NCBI GenBank assembly: GCA_964590315.1
Contig: CAZPVS010000001.1
Span: 62,001-126,000, forward strand
Source: JALRHH01 sp964590315
GTDB taxonomy: Bacteria; Patescibacteriota; Saccharimonadia; Saccharimonadales; JALRHH01
Direction of reading: 5' to 3'
DNA length: 64,000 bases
Shown here: positions 23,125-31,013 of the stretch, piece by piece
Layout: each line of letters begins with the position of its first letter
Numbering within the stretch: position 1 is the stretch's first letter
Made by a program: the position numbers and the translations under genes
Notes under the pieces: model-generated
Told to the model about the DNA's origin: nothing
What the model saw: the letters and a program-made list of their open reading frames with translations, nothing else
The model's database searches: none

Positions 23125-24138
23125 ATGGCAGTATTACAAAACAATGCTGAAGGAGGAACAGTCGGGGTTACCGTTACAACTGGTAACTCAGGGGGGGCAT
23201 CAGGTGATGCATTTAATCAGGTCACGATAACCGGTGCATCGTCATGCGTGTTCGCCAACAACGTGAGTGCACACGGCACACAGTCCTATCGTATTACAGG
23301 CATAGCGGGCGATACGGCTAAGTTTTATTTAGGTGCTTCAGATACTGCAGAAGGTTCGCTGAGAGTTTATTTTTACCTGAACAATCTACCAAGTACTGCC
23401 CAGAGCGTCTTCCAGATGCAGAATTCTTCGTTTAGTAGCATGGCAAGCATTAATCTGACTGCGTCTAACCAACTGCGAGTGACCGATACAACAGGTGCAA
23501 CCTTATTCACCGCCGCGGCTTCTTTGAGTGGATCTACCTGGTACCGTATTGAAATGCAAGTTATCGCCGGAGTAGATGCAAGCAGCGGTACGATACATTT
23601 CCAATATTATCAGGGTGATTCAACAACCGCTGAAGAAACGTATAGTAGTACTACAGTTAACACGGGCACCATTACCGCTCGCCGACTGCATGTGGGCAAA
23701 ATCAATTCCAGTCCGGCTCTTGATGCTAATTTTGATGACATTGCTTATGACTCTACCGCTACGGCAATCGGGCCATATGGGGCGAATGTGCCACCTGTTG
23801 CGATCGCTGGCCTGGATAAGAGTTATGTTGAGCCTTATGCGACTGTTACGCTCCAGGGGGGTGGATCATCTGATAGTGACGGAAGCATCACAAGTTATAC
23901 CTGGGTGCAGACGGCAGGTACTCCAGCTGTGACCTTGAATGGTAGTGGTGCATCACGAACTTTTACTGCGCCGGCTACTATCGCAGGCACGACACTGACC
24001 TTCGGGCTTACGGTGACAGATAATGATGGCGCCTCGTCCACACAAGATACAGTGTCTATCACGATTCTTCCTGTGACGGAAAGAGCAGTGATTGGCGGTG
24101 TGGAAGTACCCGCACAACTCTACGCAGCACAATCATAG
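23125..24138 (+). CDS. Fibre-like protein with lectin-like and PKD domains
   Basis: The 337-residue protein has a beta-sandwich first half (about residues 1-215, LamG-like strands such as STWYRIEMQVIAGVDASSG and RLHVGKINSSPALDANFDDI). A PKD/Ig-like domain follows (about 220-315; GGSSDSDGSITSYTWVQ). The C-terminus ERAVIGGVEVPAQL echoes the ER...SVEVL-type end of the third gene in cassette 1. There is no secretion signal. It is the last gene before the dnaK operators. Confidence 0.72.
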   Translation: MAVLQNNAEGGTVGVTVTTGNSGGASGDAFNQVTITGASSCVFANNVSAHGTQSYRITGIAGDTAKFYLGASDTAEGSLRVYFYLNNLPSTAQSVFQMQNSSFSSMASINLTASNQLRVTDTTGATLFTAAASLSGSTWYRIEMQVIAGVDASSGTIHFQYYQGDSTTAEETYSSTTVNTGTITARRLHVGKINSSPALDANFDDIAYDSTATAIGPYGANVPPVAIAGLDKSYVEPYATVTLQGGGSSDSDGSITSYTWVQTAGTPAVTLNGSGASRTFTAPATIAGTTLTFGLTVTDNDGASSTQDTVSITILPVTERAVIGGVEVPAQLYAAQS

Positions 24139-24148
24139 TCCTGATATA

Positions 24149-24175
24149 TTGGCACTCTTGACACATGAGTGCTAA
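24149..24175. promoter_or_regulatory. CIRCE operator 1 of dnaK
   Basis: TTGGCACTC-N9-GAGTGCTAA. The spacer holds a perfect TTGACA (24158-24163), followed 17 bp later by TATGCT (24181-24186), so the operator covers the -35 box. Confidence 0.95.
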
Positions 24176-24195
24176 TTTTTTATGCTACAATAGTA

Positions 24196-24222
24196 TTAGC
24201 ACTCATACATAGTTATTGCTAA
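24196..24222. promoter_or_regulatory. Degenerate second CIRCE of dnaK
   Basis: A perfect left arm TTAGCACTC is followed after 9 bp by TATTGCTAA, which matches 7 of 9 bases of the right arm. It lies at the expected transcript start, downstream of the first operator, and could add repression or act in the message. Confidence 0.65.
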
Positions 24223-24241
24223 CGGAAAGGGCAAAACCACA

Positions 24242-26140
24242 ATGGGAAAAATTATCGGAATTGACTTAGGAACCACCAACTCTGCTATGGCAGTCATGCA
24301 GGCTGGCAAGGCTGAAATCATTGCAAACTCGGAGGGCAATCGCACAACACCATCCGTCGTTGCTATTAATAAGAATGATGAACGACTCGTAGGCCAAGTT
24401 GCGCGCCGACAACAGGTCACCAATCCTAAAAACACTATTTATGAAGTTAAACGTTTGATTGGCCGTAACTTCAGCGACAAGGAAGTACAGCGCGACCTCA
24501 AACTGATGGGCTACGAAATCGTTAAGGGCAAGACCGGTGTCAAGGTTAAGATGGGCGATAAAGAATATAGCCCCGAAGAGATTAGTGCCATGGTGCTGGC
24601 TAAGCTGAAGACAGACGCAGAGAGCTTTCTCGGTGAGCCAGTAACAGAAGCTGTTATCACTGTACCAGCGTACTTCGATGATTCCCAGCGCCATGCTACA
24701 AAAGATGCTGGCAAGATTGCTGGTCTAGAAGTAAAACGCATTATTAATGAGCCAACTGCTGCTGCATTGGCTTACGGCCTCGATAAGCAGTCCGGTAAAG
24801 ATGAGAAAATTGCAGTATATGACTTGGGTGGCGGTACATTTGATGTATCTATCCTGGAGCTTGGCGACGGCGTATTTGAGGTCAAGTCAACGAATGGCGA
24901 TACCCATCTTGGTGGTGCTGATTTTGATCGCGCAATCGTCAACTACTTTGTTGCTGAGTTCAAGAAGGAGCATGGCATTGACCTGACTGAGGACAACGCT
25001 GCCATGCAACGGCTCCGTGATGAAGCGGAAAAGGCGAAGATTGAGCTTTCGACGACAAATGAAGTCACGATTAACCTGCCGTTTTTGACTGCTGACGCTG
25101 ATGGACCAAAGCACTTCGAGCACAAGCTGACTCGTGCCAAACTGGAGAACCTAGTCGGTGACTTGGTAGATAAAACGGCCGTTCCATGTGAGAAAGCCCT
25201 GAAGGATGCCGGCTTGAAAGCAAGCGATATTGACGCCGTGGTATTGGTCGGTGGTATGACTCGTATGCCAGCCGTACAAGAGAAGGTGAAGCAGATCTTC
25301 GGCAAAGACCCAATGAAGGGTGTCAATCCCGATGAAGTTGTTGCTATCGGTGCGGCTATCCAGGGCGGTGTTTTGCAGGGTGATGTGAAGGACGTACTCC
25401 TTTTGGATGTAACTCCGCTTTCACTCGGGATTGAAACACTTGGCGGTGTTGCTACTAAGCTGATTGAACGAAACACAACCATCCCGACAAGCAAATCAGA
25501 GACGTTTAGTACTGCGGCTGATAACCAGCCACAAGTAGAGATCCATGTTGTACAAGGTGAGCGAGAAATGGTAGCTGACAACAAATCTCTTGGCCGCTTT
25601 GTACTTGATGGCATTCCTCCTGCCCCACGTGGCATTCCGCAGATCGAAGTAACATTTAATATTGATGCCAACGGAATATTGAATGTGACCGCAAAGGACA
25701 AGGGTTCCGGTAAAGAGCAAAGTATCACCATTCAGAACAGCGGTAATCTGGATAAAAATGAAGTAGAGAAGATGGCGAAAGAGGCCGAAGCTCACGCCGA
25801 AGAAGATAAGCAGAAGCGCGAAGCTATCGATGCTCGCAACCAGCTTGACAGTGTCACATACCAGGCAGAGAAAATGAAGATCGATTACAAGGACAAGCTC
25901 TCAGAAGAAGATGTCAAAACACTTGATGAAGCAGTCGCAGCCGCCAAGAAAGTCGTGGCAGATGAAAAAGCCAGCAAGGACGATCTAGAGAAGGCAGCCA
26001 AAGAGTTGCAGGACAAGATCATGCCTATTGGTGCCAAAATGTATGAGCAGGCTCAAGCAGCAGAAACACCAGCTGATACTGATGCTAAAAAGTCTGACAA
26101 GGACGAGCCGGTAGAAGGCGAAGTCGTCGACGAGAAATAA
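24242..26140 (+). CDS. dnaK: Chaperone DnaK (Hsp70)
   Basis: The 632-residue protein has the full Hsp70 layout. It starts with IGIDLGTTNSAMAVM, then AVITVPAYFDDSQR, the IYDLGGGTFDVS-type phosphate loop (VYDLGGGTFDVSILELG), VLVGGMTRMPAVQ, the substrate domain (LLDVTPLSLGIETLGG), and an acidic C-terminus. NSAM replaces the more common NS.VA at the first loop. A GGAAAGG ribosome site precedes the ATG. It is regulated by HrcA through two CIRCE elements. Confidence 0.99.
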   Translation: MGKIIGIDLGTTNSAMAVMQAGKAEIIANSEGNRTTPSVVAINKNDERLVGQVARRQQVTNPKNTIYEVKRLIGRNFSDKEVQRDLKLMGYEIVKGKTGVKVKMGDKEYSPEEISAMVLAKLKTDAESFLGEPVTEAVITVPAYFDDSQRHATKDAGKIAGLEVKRIINEPTAAALAYGLDKQSGKDEKIAVYDLGGGTFDVSILELGDGVFEVKSTNGDTHLGGADFDRAIVNYFVAEFKKEHGIDLTEDNAAMQRLRDEAEKAKIELSTTNEVTINLPFLTADADGPKHFEHKLTRAKLENLVGDLVDKTAVPCEKALKDAGLKASDIDAVVLVGGMTRMPAVQEKVKQIFGKDPMKGVNPDEVVAIGAAIQGGVLQGDVKDVLLLDVTPLSLGIETLGGVATKLIERNTTIPTSKSETFSTAADNQPQVEIHVVQGEREMVADNKSLGRFVLDGIPPAPRGIPQIEVTFNIDANGILNVTAKDKGSGKEQSITIQNSGNLDKNEVEKMAKEAEAHAEEDKQKREAIDARNQLDSVTYQAEKMKIDYKDKLSEEDVKTLDEAVAAAKKVVADEKASKDDLEKAAKELQDKIMPIGAKMYEQAQAAETPADTDAKKSDKDEPVEGEVVDEK

Positions 26141-26185
26141 CACACAACTGGACTGTATAATAGTTCACTTACTTCAGCATCGCGG

Positions 26186-26197
26186 TATCGTACGATA
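26186..26197. promoter_or_regulatory. 12-bp palindrome upstream of GlsB-type gene
   Basis: TATCGTACGATA is a perfect palindrome between a TATAAT box (26156-26161) and the ribosome site of the next gene. It could be an operator. This is only a sequence observation. Confidence 0.3.
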
Positions 26198-26223
26198 GAT
26201 CCATAACGTAAAGGAGTTATAGT

Positions 26224-26475
26224 ATGAATATACTGGCATGGATCGTTCTCGGAGGTGTAGCTGGCTGGATCGCATCAATGTTTGCCAAAACAAACGAGAG
26301 TATGGGCATCTTTGCAAATATTATCGTTGGTATAGTCGGTGCCTTTTTAGGCGGTTGGCTGTTTGAGACATTTGGTAGCACTGGAGTGACAGGATTTAAT
26401 TTCTGGAGCCTCTTCGTAGCAGTTGTCGGCGCATTTGTACTGCTGATGGTTGTGCGGGCTTTCCGCCGCGCGTAA
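26224..26475 (+). CDS. GlsB/YeaQ/YmgE-family membrane stress protein
   Basis: The 83-residue protein has three membrane helices with the family's glycine patterns: WIVLGGVAGWIASMF, the NIIVGIVGAFLGGWLF helix, and a final VVGAFVLLMVVRAFRR. Family members are stress-induced; the molecular role is not settled. An AAAGGAG site precedes the ATG, and a strong terminator follows. Its place between dnaK and dnaJ fits a stress regulon. Confidence 0.9.
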   Translation: MNILAWIVLGGVAGWIASMFAKTNESMGIFANIIVGIVGAFLGGWLFETFGSTGVTGFNFWSLFVAVVGAFVLLMVVRAFRRA

Positions 26476-26494
26476 CCCGTTACGGCAACTTTAT

Positions 26495-26521
26495 AAAAAC
26501 ACCGGTACATCCGGTGTTTTT
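26495..26521 (+). terminator. Intrinsic terminator
   Basis: AAAAACACCGG and CCGGTGTTTTT form an 11-bp stem with a TACAT loop and a T-run. It closes the GlsB-type gene and insulates the VKOR gene. Confidence 0.92.
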
Positions 26522-26568
26522 ATAGTGCAGCTAAACTATATAAATTCCTGCACTTTGGCGTATTGATA

Positions 26569-26574
26569 TATAAT
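26569..26574 (+). promoter_or_regulatory. -10 box of VKOR gene
   Basis: TATAAT ends 10 bp before the ATG at 26585; another leaderless-type start. Confidence 0.6.
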
Positions 26575-26584
26575 AATACTGAAG

Positions 26585-27244
26585 ATGAGTAAGACAAAAA
26601 TTCCTAACCCCATGCATGGCCGCCGCCGCGTATTCATGGGTGTTACCATTCAGCAGGCATTTCCCTATATTCTTATCATAACGGCAATTATTGGATTCGT
26701 TGCGTCCTTTGTTCTGACACTTGAGCATATGGAATTACTGAAAGATCCAAATTATGACCCGACATGCAGTATTAACCCTATTTTAAGCTGTGGACCCGTT
26801 ATGGGAAGTCCAACAGCCACGCAGTTTGGCTTTCCGAATCCTCTGATGGGGCTGGCCAGTTTTGCCGCTCAGGCCGTTATAGGACTTGCCCTCCTAGCAG
26901 GAGCTCGTATCAAAACATGGTTTTGGCGGTTATGGGGTATGCAGGTGGCAGGTAGTGTGGCGTTTACGTTGTTCCTGATGCAGCAGAGTATTTTTGTTAT
27001 CAAGGCGCTCTGTATCTACTGCATGGCGGTGTGGATAATCATGAGCATTAGTGCATGGTACACCGTACAGTACCTCCTTGCAGAGGGGCATATCGGGAAG
27101 CAACAGAGTAAGACTACCCAACTGGTTCGTAAATACCACGCCGATATCCTTCTTGTATGGTTCTTGTTGGTCATTTGTTTGATTTTGTGGGAATTCTGGT
27201 ACTTTTTTGGGCCGAAGTTAGGGCTTGCATCACTGGCACTCTAG
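26585..27244 (+). CDS. Vitamin K epoxide reductase (VKOR) family protein
   Basis: Bacterial VKOR reoxidises the disulfide-making enzyme of the cell envelope, passing electrons to quinone. The 219-residue protein has five or so membrane helices. It has the loop cysteines Cys61 and Cys69 (TCSINPILSCG), FGFPNPLMGLASF, and the redox CIYC at Cys143/Cys146. There is no fused thioredoxin domain, so a separate DsbA-like partner is expected elsewhere. The end of the gene overlaps the CIRCE of dnaJ. Disulfide formation fits the many paired cysteines in secreted proteins here. Confidence 0.93.
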   Translation: MSKTKIPNPMHGRRRVFMGVTIQQAFPYILIITAIIGFVASFVLTLEHMELLKDPNYDPTCSINPILSCGPVMGSPTATQFGFPNPLMGLASFAAQAVIGLALLAGARIKTWFWRLWGMQVAGSVAFTLFLMQQSIFVIKALCIYCMAVWIIMSISAWYTVQYLLAEGHIGKQQSKTTQLVRKYHADILLVWFLLVICLILWEFWYFFGPKLGLASLAL

Positions 27245-27259
27245 ACTTTTGAGTGCTAA
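27233..27259. promoter_or_regulatory. CIRCE operator of dnaJ
   Basis: CTGGCACTC-N9-GAGTGCTAA overlaps the end of the VKOR gene. The spacer holds TAGACT (27242-27247), 17 bp before TATCAT (27265-27270), the same operator-on-minus-35 design as at hrcA and dnaK. Confidence 0.93.
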
Positions 27260-27279
27260 TTTATTATCATTGATACCAG

Positions 27280-28380
27280 ATGAGTAAACGAGATTATTAT
27301 GAAGTTCTTGGCGTCGATAAGGGCGCATCAGCCGACGAAATAAAAAAAGCATTTCGTCGTCTTGCCGTGCAGTATCACCCTGATAAAGAGGGTGGGGATG
27401 AAGCCAAGTTCAAGGAAGTCAACGAGGCATATGAAGTCTTAAAAGACGATAAAAAGCGTCAGCGCTATGATCAGTTTGGACATGCCGGTGTCGGGGGCGC
27501 GAGCGGCGGCGGTAACCCCTTCGAAGGCTTTAGTGGTTTTGGTGGCCAGGGACAAAACGTTAATTTCGATTTTGGAGATCTCGGCCTTGGCGATATTTTT
27601 GGCAGTTTCTTTGGCGGAGGGCATCAACGCAAACAACAGCATCGCGGGAATGACATCGAAACATTGGTGGAGGTGGAATTTGAGCAAGCGGTGTTCGGCA
27701 CAGAAGTTGATCTTAACCTCAATCTTGAAGATAACTGTGAACACTGCAAAGGTACGACCGTTGAGCCTGGCCACGAGCTGAAGACGTGTGATGAATGTCA
27801 CGGCTCCGGGCAAACCGTGCGTGTCATGCGCACGATGTTCGGTAATATCCAGCAAGCAACAGTTTGCCCGACGTGTAAGGGGAACGGCAAGGTCCCAGAG
27901 AAAGTATGTTCCGTTTGTCGCGGTAGCGGCACACAGCGTACTAAGCAAACAGTTGCCCTCAAAATTCCTGCGGGCGTGGACGATGGGGCGGTTATTAGAT
28001 TACGTGAACACGGTGAAGCCATTGCCAACGGGCCAAAGGGCGATCTGTATGTCAATATTCGCGTCAAACCGCACAAGAAATTCACCCGTGAAGGCGACTT
28101 AATTCTTTCTGAAGAAGCAATAGATATGGTTGACGCAGCACTTGGTATCGAAATAAAGGTAGATACTGTCGATGGCCCAATCACCATGAAAGTTCCTGCC
28201 GGTACCCAGAGTGGTACGGACTTTAAATTATCCAACCACGGCGTACCTCATTTACGTAAAGAAACTCGAGGTGCCCACATTGTGACGGTCGTCGTTCAGA
28301 CCCCGACCAAGCTCAATAAGAAACAACAGCAACTACTCGAAGAATTCAAAAATTCCAAAAAAACCGGCCTCTTCAACTAA
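27280..28380 (+). CDS. dnaJ: Chaperone DnaJ (Hsp40)
   Basis: The 366-residue co-chaperone has a J domain (1-70, with HPD in YHPDKEGG), a Gly/Phe-rich region (about 73-118), a zinc-binding region with four Cys motifs (CEHCKGTT, CDECHGSG, CPTCKGNG, CVCRGSG-type), and the C-terminal substrate domains. The first Cys motif has T in place of the second G. It starts 9 bp after its -10 box and is separately controlled by CIRCE rather than cotranscribed with dnaK. Confidence 0.98.
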   Translation: MSKRDYYEVLGVDKGASADEIKKAFRRLAVQYHPDKEGGDEAKFKEVNEAYEVLKDDKKRQRYDQFGHAGVGGASGGGNPFEGFSGFGGQGQNVNFDFGDLGLGDIFGSFFGGGHQRKQQHRGNDIETLVEVEFEQAVFGTEVDLNLNLEDNCEHCKGTTVEPGHELKTCDECHGSGQTVRVMRTMFGNIQQATVCPTCKGNGKVPEKVCSVCRGSGTQRTKQTVALKIPAGVDDGAVIRLREHGEAIANGPKGDLYVNIRVKPHKKFTREGDLILSEEAIDMVDAALGIEIKVDTVDGPITMKVPAGTQSGTDFKLSNHGVPHLRKETRGAHIVTVVVQTPTKLNKKQQQLLEEFKNSKKTGLFN

Positions 28381-28394
28381 CAAGCGTACTGAGC

Positions 28395-28422
28395 TAGACA
28401 AAAGTACAAAAAGTAGTATAAT
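28395..28422 (+). promoter_or_regulatory. Promoter of the 608-residue protein gene
   Basis: TAGACA (28395-28400) and TATAAT (28417-28422) are spaced by 16 bp. The ATG follows 7 bp after the -10 box, so the transcript is leaderless. Confidence 0.75.
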
Positions 28423-28429
28423 ATCGTGT

Positions 28430-30256
28430 ATGATTGAGCAAAGCTCAGAAGCCCTTTGGCCATTCTCTGAACGCAATGGTGTCAATGTTGCCGCGGATAT
28501 TGAAGTTTTGCTAGCAGAGCCTGAAATACAATTGAGCTCAGAAGATCGCTTTGCTGCCCAAACCTTCGCCCGTGAAATATTCGAGGGTAACATTGAAGGC
28601 GGCCCACACTGTAAGGCAGAAAGAAGCCTAGAAGAGGTTAATAAACTATCTGTTCTGGCGAGTGAGCAGACATTCTACACCGGCTATTTCAATACTGAAG
28701 CAGGAAAAAGTGACCTAGCAGGTATGAGAATTGACCCTGCCACTAACAATATCGATAAGTACTTACTGGATGTGATCACGGTTAGCGACACTGTTGACGA
28801 AAAAGTACGTAAACAAGTTGCCATCAACAGCTTGAACTGGTATAAGGAGCAGGTTGCCGAACACCTGAAGGGCGACGGAACGAAAGACGCGCTGTACGAA
28901 GATGCAGAATCGATTACAGTCAATTATGAACCAGATAAGCTCCTCGACAAGCTTGAATACCTCCAAAACTATCGTCGTTTTTACCGACATGTGCGCGCAG
29001 GGCTAGGACAAGAAGAGCCGTCAGACCTTCTGACAGCAAAACAGACAGTGCTTGATGTCCATATTGCTCGGGTAAATAACTTGATGGCCGGTTTGTACAC
29101 AAGTGCAGCAAATCTGGCACGACAGCTTGATGCGTGCGAACCCGGCGTTGATAATGAGCGCTGGACTGAGCGTCTTGTAGCCATCGCTCCAGTTATTAGC
29201 AACGCATGTAAAGCTGCGAACAGAGAACACTTTGAGCAATTTGCCGATACATTTGCGCGTCGCCTTGATTTGGTTCGTAACGGGGCGGCACTTGACGAAA
29301 ACGAACAGCCCGTACCGATAAGCAAAGAACTGAAGATACTCGCAGAACAACTCACGGGCGCACCGGAAGGTACGGTAACTGCTGAGGCAAGAGTGACGCC
29401 TGAGCAACTCAAGATTATGGACACCACTTTCTGGACAGGCGAACAGCTTAAAGAATTTAACGAAACAATTTTAGCAAAATGGGGCTTACTTAGTGAGCAT
29501 CAAACTGACTGGGTAGAGGCTGGCAAACGAAGTGGCACCGCCCTTGATGGAAAATGGCAGTATGTCGTAGATCCAAAACGGAAATCTCTAGCCGTTGATG
29601 GTACGAAGAAGATTGTATTTGGACCGGAAGTGTTCGGGCGTAATCTTACGGATGAGAGTCCAGCCGGTGGGCTGCCAGTGTCCGCGCATGAGCTGACGCA
29701 TGTTTTGCAGAATGAGTATGACGAAGAACTTGCCAAGCAAATTCCACTGGCTAAGACTAAGGGAGCACGATACGTTGCGGTTCGGGAGATGGCCGGAATT
29801 ATGCAAGAGAATGTAGTTCAGGGATATTTTGGTCGCTCACGTGGTACGAATCTGCATTACCTTCGCGCACTTCAAACAAAACTAGACGGCGGTAACTTAG
29901 TGCAAACTGCGAGAGCATTCTATGAATCTCAGCGCGAAGGCAAGCAACTTAGTGAGGCAACTGACAAAAAACTCAGAGATATGGCGGTAGACAGATCGCT
30001 CCGTCTGTACCGAAACGACGGTCACGAATCGCAACCACTTGATTATGCTGAACAAGACCTTATTGCCCGCGGCTTCAAGAATGTTTTGCCAACTGAACGT
30101 TCGGCAATTGCAATTGCTGGTGGCAGCTTCTCGCTCCGACACAGTGCAGCCCTGCATAGAGTCGGCTTACTTGAAGTGCCTAAGGAAGTCGCCGACAATC
30201 CTGCTGAAGATGTCTGGAGCCTATTTGTTGAGGAGTACTTACCTGAACTTAAGTAA
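28430..30256 (+). CDS. Putative zinc metallopeptidase-like protein (HExTH)
   Basis: The 608-residue protein has no signal peptide. Its N-terminal 300 residues are helical. A conserved-looking C-terminal half holds HELTHVLQNEYD with HELTH at residues 420-424, the HExxH zinc site of metallopeptidases, and downstream glutamates in VREMAGIMQENVVQGYF that could be the third ligand. It is a distant look-alike of the DUF1704 peptidase group, but I cannot confirm the family. It stands alone after dnaJ with its own promoter. Confidence 0.65.
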   Translation: MIEQSSEALWPFSERNGVNVAADIEVLLAEPEIQLSSEDRFAAQTFAREIFEGNIEGGPHCKAERSLEEVNKLSVLASEQTFYTGYFNTEAGKSDLAGMRIDPATNNIDKYLLDVITVSDTVDEKVRKQVAINSLNWYKEQVAEHLKGDGTKDALYEDAESITVNYEPDKLLDKLEYLQNYRRFYRHVRAGLGQEEPSDLLTAKQTVLDVHIARVNNLMAGLYTSAANLARQLDACEPGVDNERWTERLVAIAPVISNACKAANREHFEQFADTFARRLDLVRNGAALDENEQPVPISKELKILAEQLTGAPEGTVTAEARVTPEQLKIMDTTFWTGEQLKEFNETILAKWGLLSEHQTDWVEAGKRSGTALDGKWQYVVDPKRKSLAVDGTKKIVFGPEVFGRNLTDESPAGGLPVSAHELTHVLQNEYDEELAKQIPLAKTKGARYVAVREMAGIMQENVVQGYFGRSRGTNLHYLRALQTKLDGGNLVQTARAFYESQREGKQLSEATDKKLRDMAVDRSLRLYRNDGHESQPLDYAEQDLIARGFKNVLPTERSAIAIAGGSFSLRHSAALHRVGLLEVPKEVADNPAEDVWSLFVEEYLPELK

Positions 30257-30302
30257 GCAGCAGTGTTGAATATTTGTCGCTTATGGTAAATAATAAGAGG
30301 TA

Positions 30303-30419
30303 ATGAAGAAGCTTATTCCCGCACAAGCTGGTTTTATTCCTATGATTATCATGTTGCTCTTGATGATTGTTGGCGCAATTGCCTTGGCTTATTGGCGTGT
30401 TTCCAACGCAGGCAGCTAA
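30303..30419 (+). CDS. Small membrane protein of 38 residues, prepilin-like start
   Basis: An AAGAGG ribosome site precedes the ATG. The product is MKKLIPAQAGFIPM followed by one hydrophobic helix (about residues 11-31) and a short polar end. The KK...QAG|F arrangement resembles a type III prepilin leader, but the glutamate at +5 is missing and there is no globular domain. It could be a tiny pilin-like subunit or an unrelated small membrane protein. Confidence 0.55.
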   Translation: MKKLIPAQAGFIPMIIMLLLMIVGAIALAYWRVSNAGS

Positions 30420-30430
30420 GCATAACAGTA

Positions 30431-30459
30431 TTGCAAAAAGAATCAATACATGTTATAAT
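30431..30459 (+). promoter_or_regulatory. Promoter of retropepsin/RimK operon
   Basis: TTGCAA (30431-30436) and TATAAT (30454-30459) are spaced by 17 bp. The leader to the ATG at 30526 is about 60 nt and contains an AAGGA ribosome site. Confidence 0.7.
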
Positions 30460-30525
30460 GATAAATATTGTGCTATTGCTTTTGCGGCCAATATGCTTAC
30501 AATGCGTTCATAGACAAGGAAAACC

Positions 30526-31011
30526 ATGGCAAAATACCAGATTATTATCGGGCGCGCAGAGAATATTGACTTTGTCGGTACTTCTTTAGGAGTGCCCGCT
30601 AAAATTGATACCGGAGCCTTTCGATCCTCTGTACATGCTACCAATATACGGGAGAAGACGGATTCAAATGGCGAAAAGATCCTTACGTTTAATTTGTTTG
30701 GACATAAGTGCGCACCCGTCAAGCGGTCGCTTCAGGCTGAGAGGTATGATCTGATTCCGGTTAAAAGTTCTAATGGCGAAGTAGAAACTCGTTATGAAGT
30801 AACACTCAAGATTAAAATCGGACCAAAAATATTCAATACTAGCTTTACGCTTGCCGATCGCACAAATAATGTCTACCCCGTGCTAATTGGTAGGAAAGCA
30901 TTAAAAAACCGCTTTATGATAGATCCAGCACGAGCGTCTGTTAATCGTATGGAGCTACGTAAGAACTTTGGCCTATCGGGTGCATATTCAGAGGAAGACT
31001 TCGAGGATTAA
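30526..31011 (+). CDS. RimK-associated retropepsin-like protein (PF05618 type)
   Basis: The 161-residue protein has the aspartic-protease motif IDTGAFRSSVHA (Asp near residue 28) and YPVLIGRKALKNRFMID, typical of the family long annotated as ATP-dependent zinc protease and often next to rimK. These proteins are thought to work with the ATP-grasp ligase on glutamate-modified proteins or peptides. The next gene starts 2 bp downstream and is a RimK homologue, which supports a joint role. Confidence 0.85.
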   Translation: MAKYQIIIGRAENIDFVGTSLGVPAKIDTGAFRSSVHATNIREKTDSNGEKILTFNLFGHKCAPVKRSLQAERYDLIPVKSSNGEVETRYEVTLKIKIGPKIFNTSFTLADRTNNVYPVLIGRKALKNRFMIDPARASVNRMELRKNFGLSGAYSEEDFED

Positions 31012-31013
31012 GC

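Noticed and set aside
12537..24138. A complete prophage
   Set aside because: No terminase, portal, capsid, integrase or lysis genes are present, and ordinary housekeeping genes lie between the two fibre sets.
25071..25731. Long minus-strand frames inside dnaK
   Set aside because: They are shadows of the highly biased dnaK coding sequence, with no ribosome sites.
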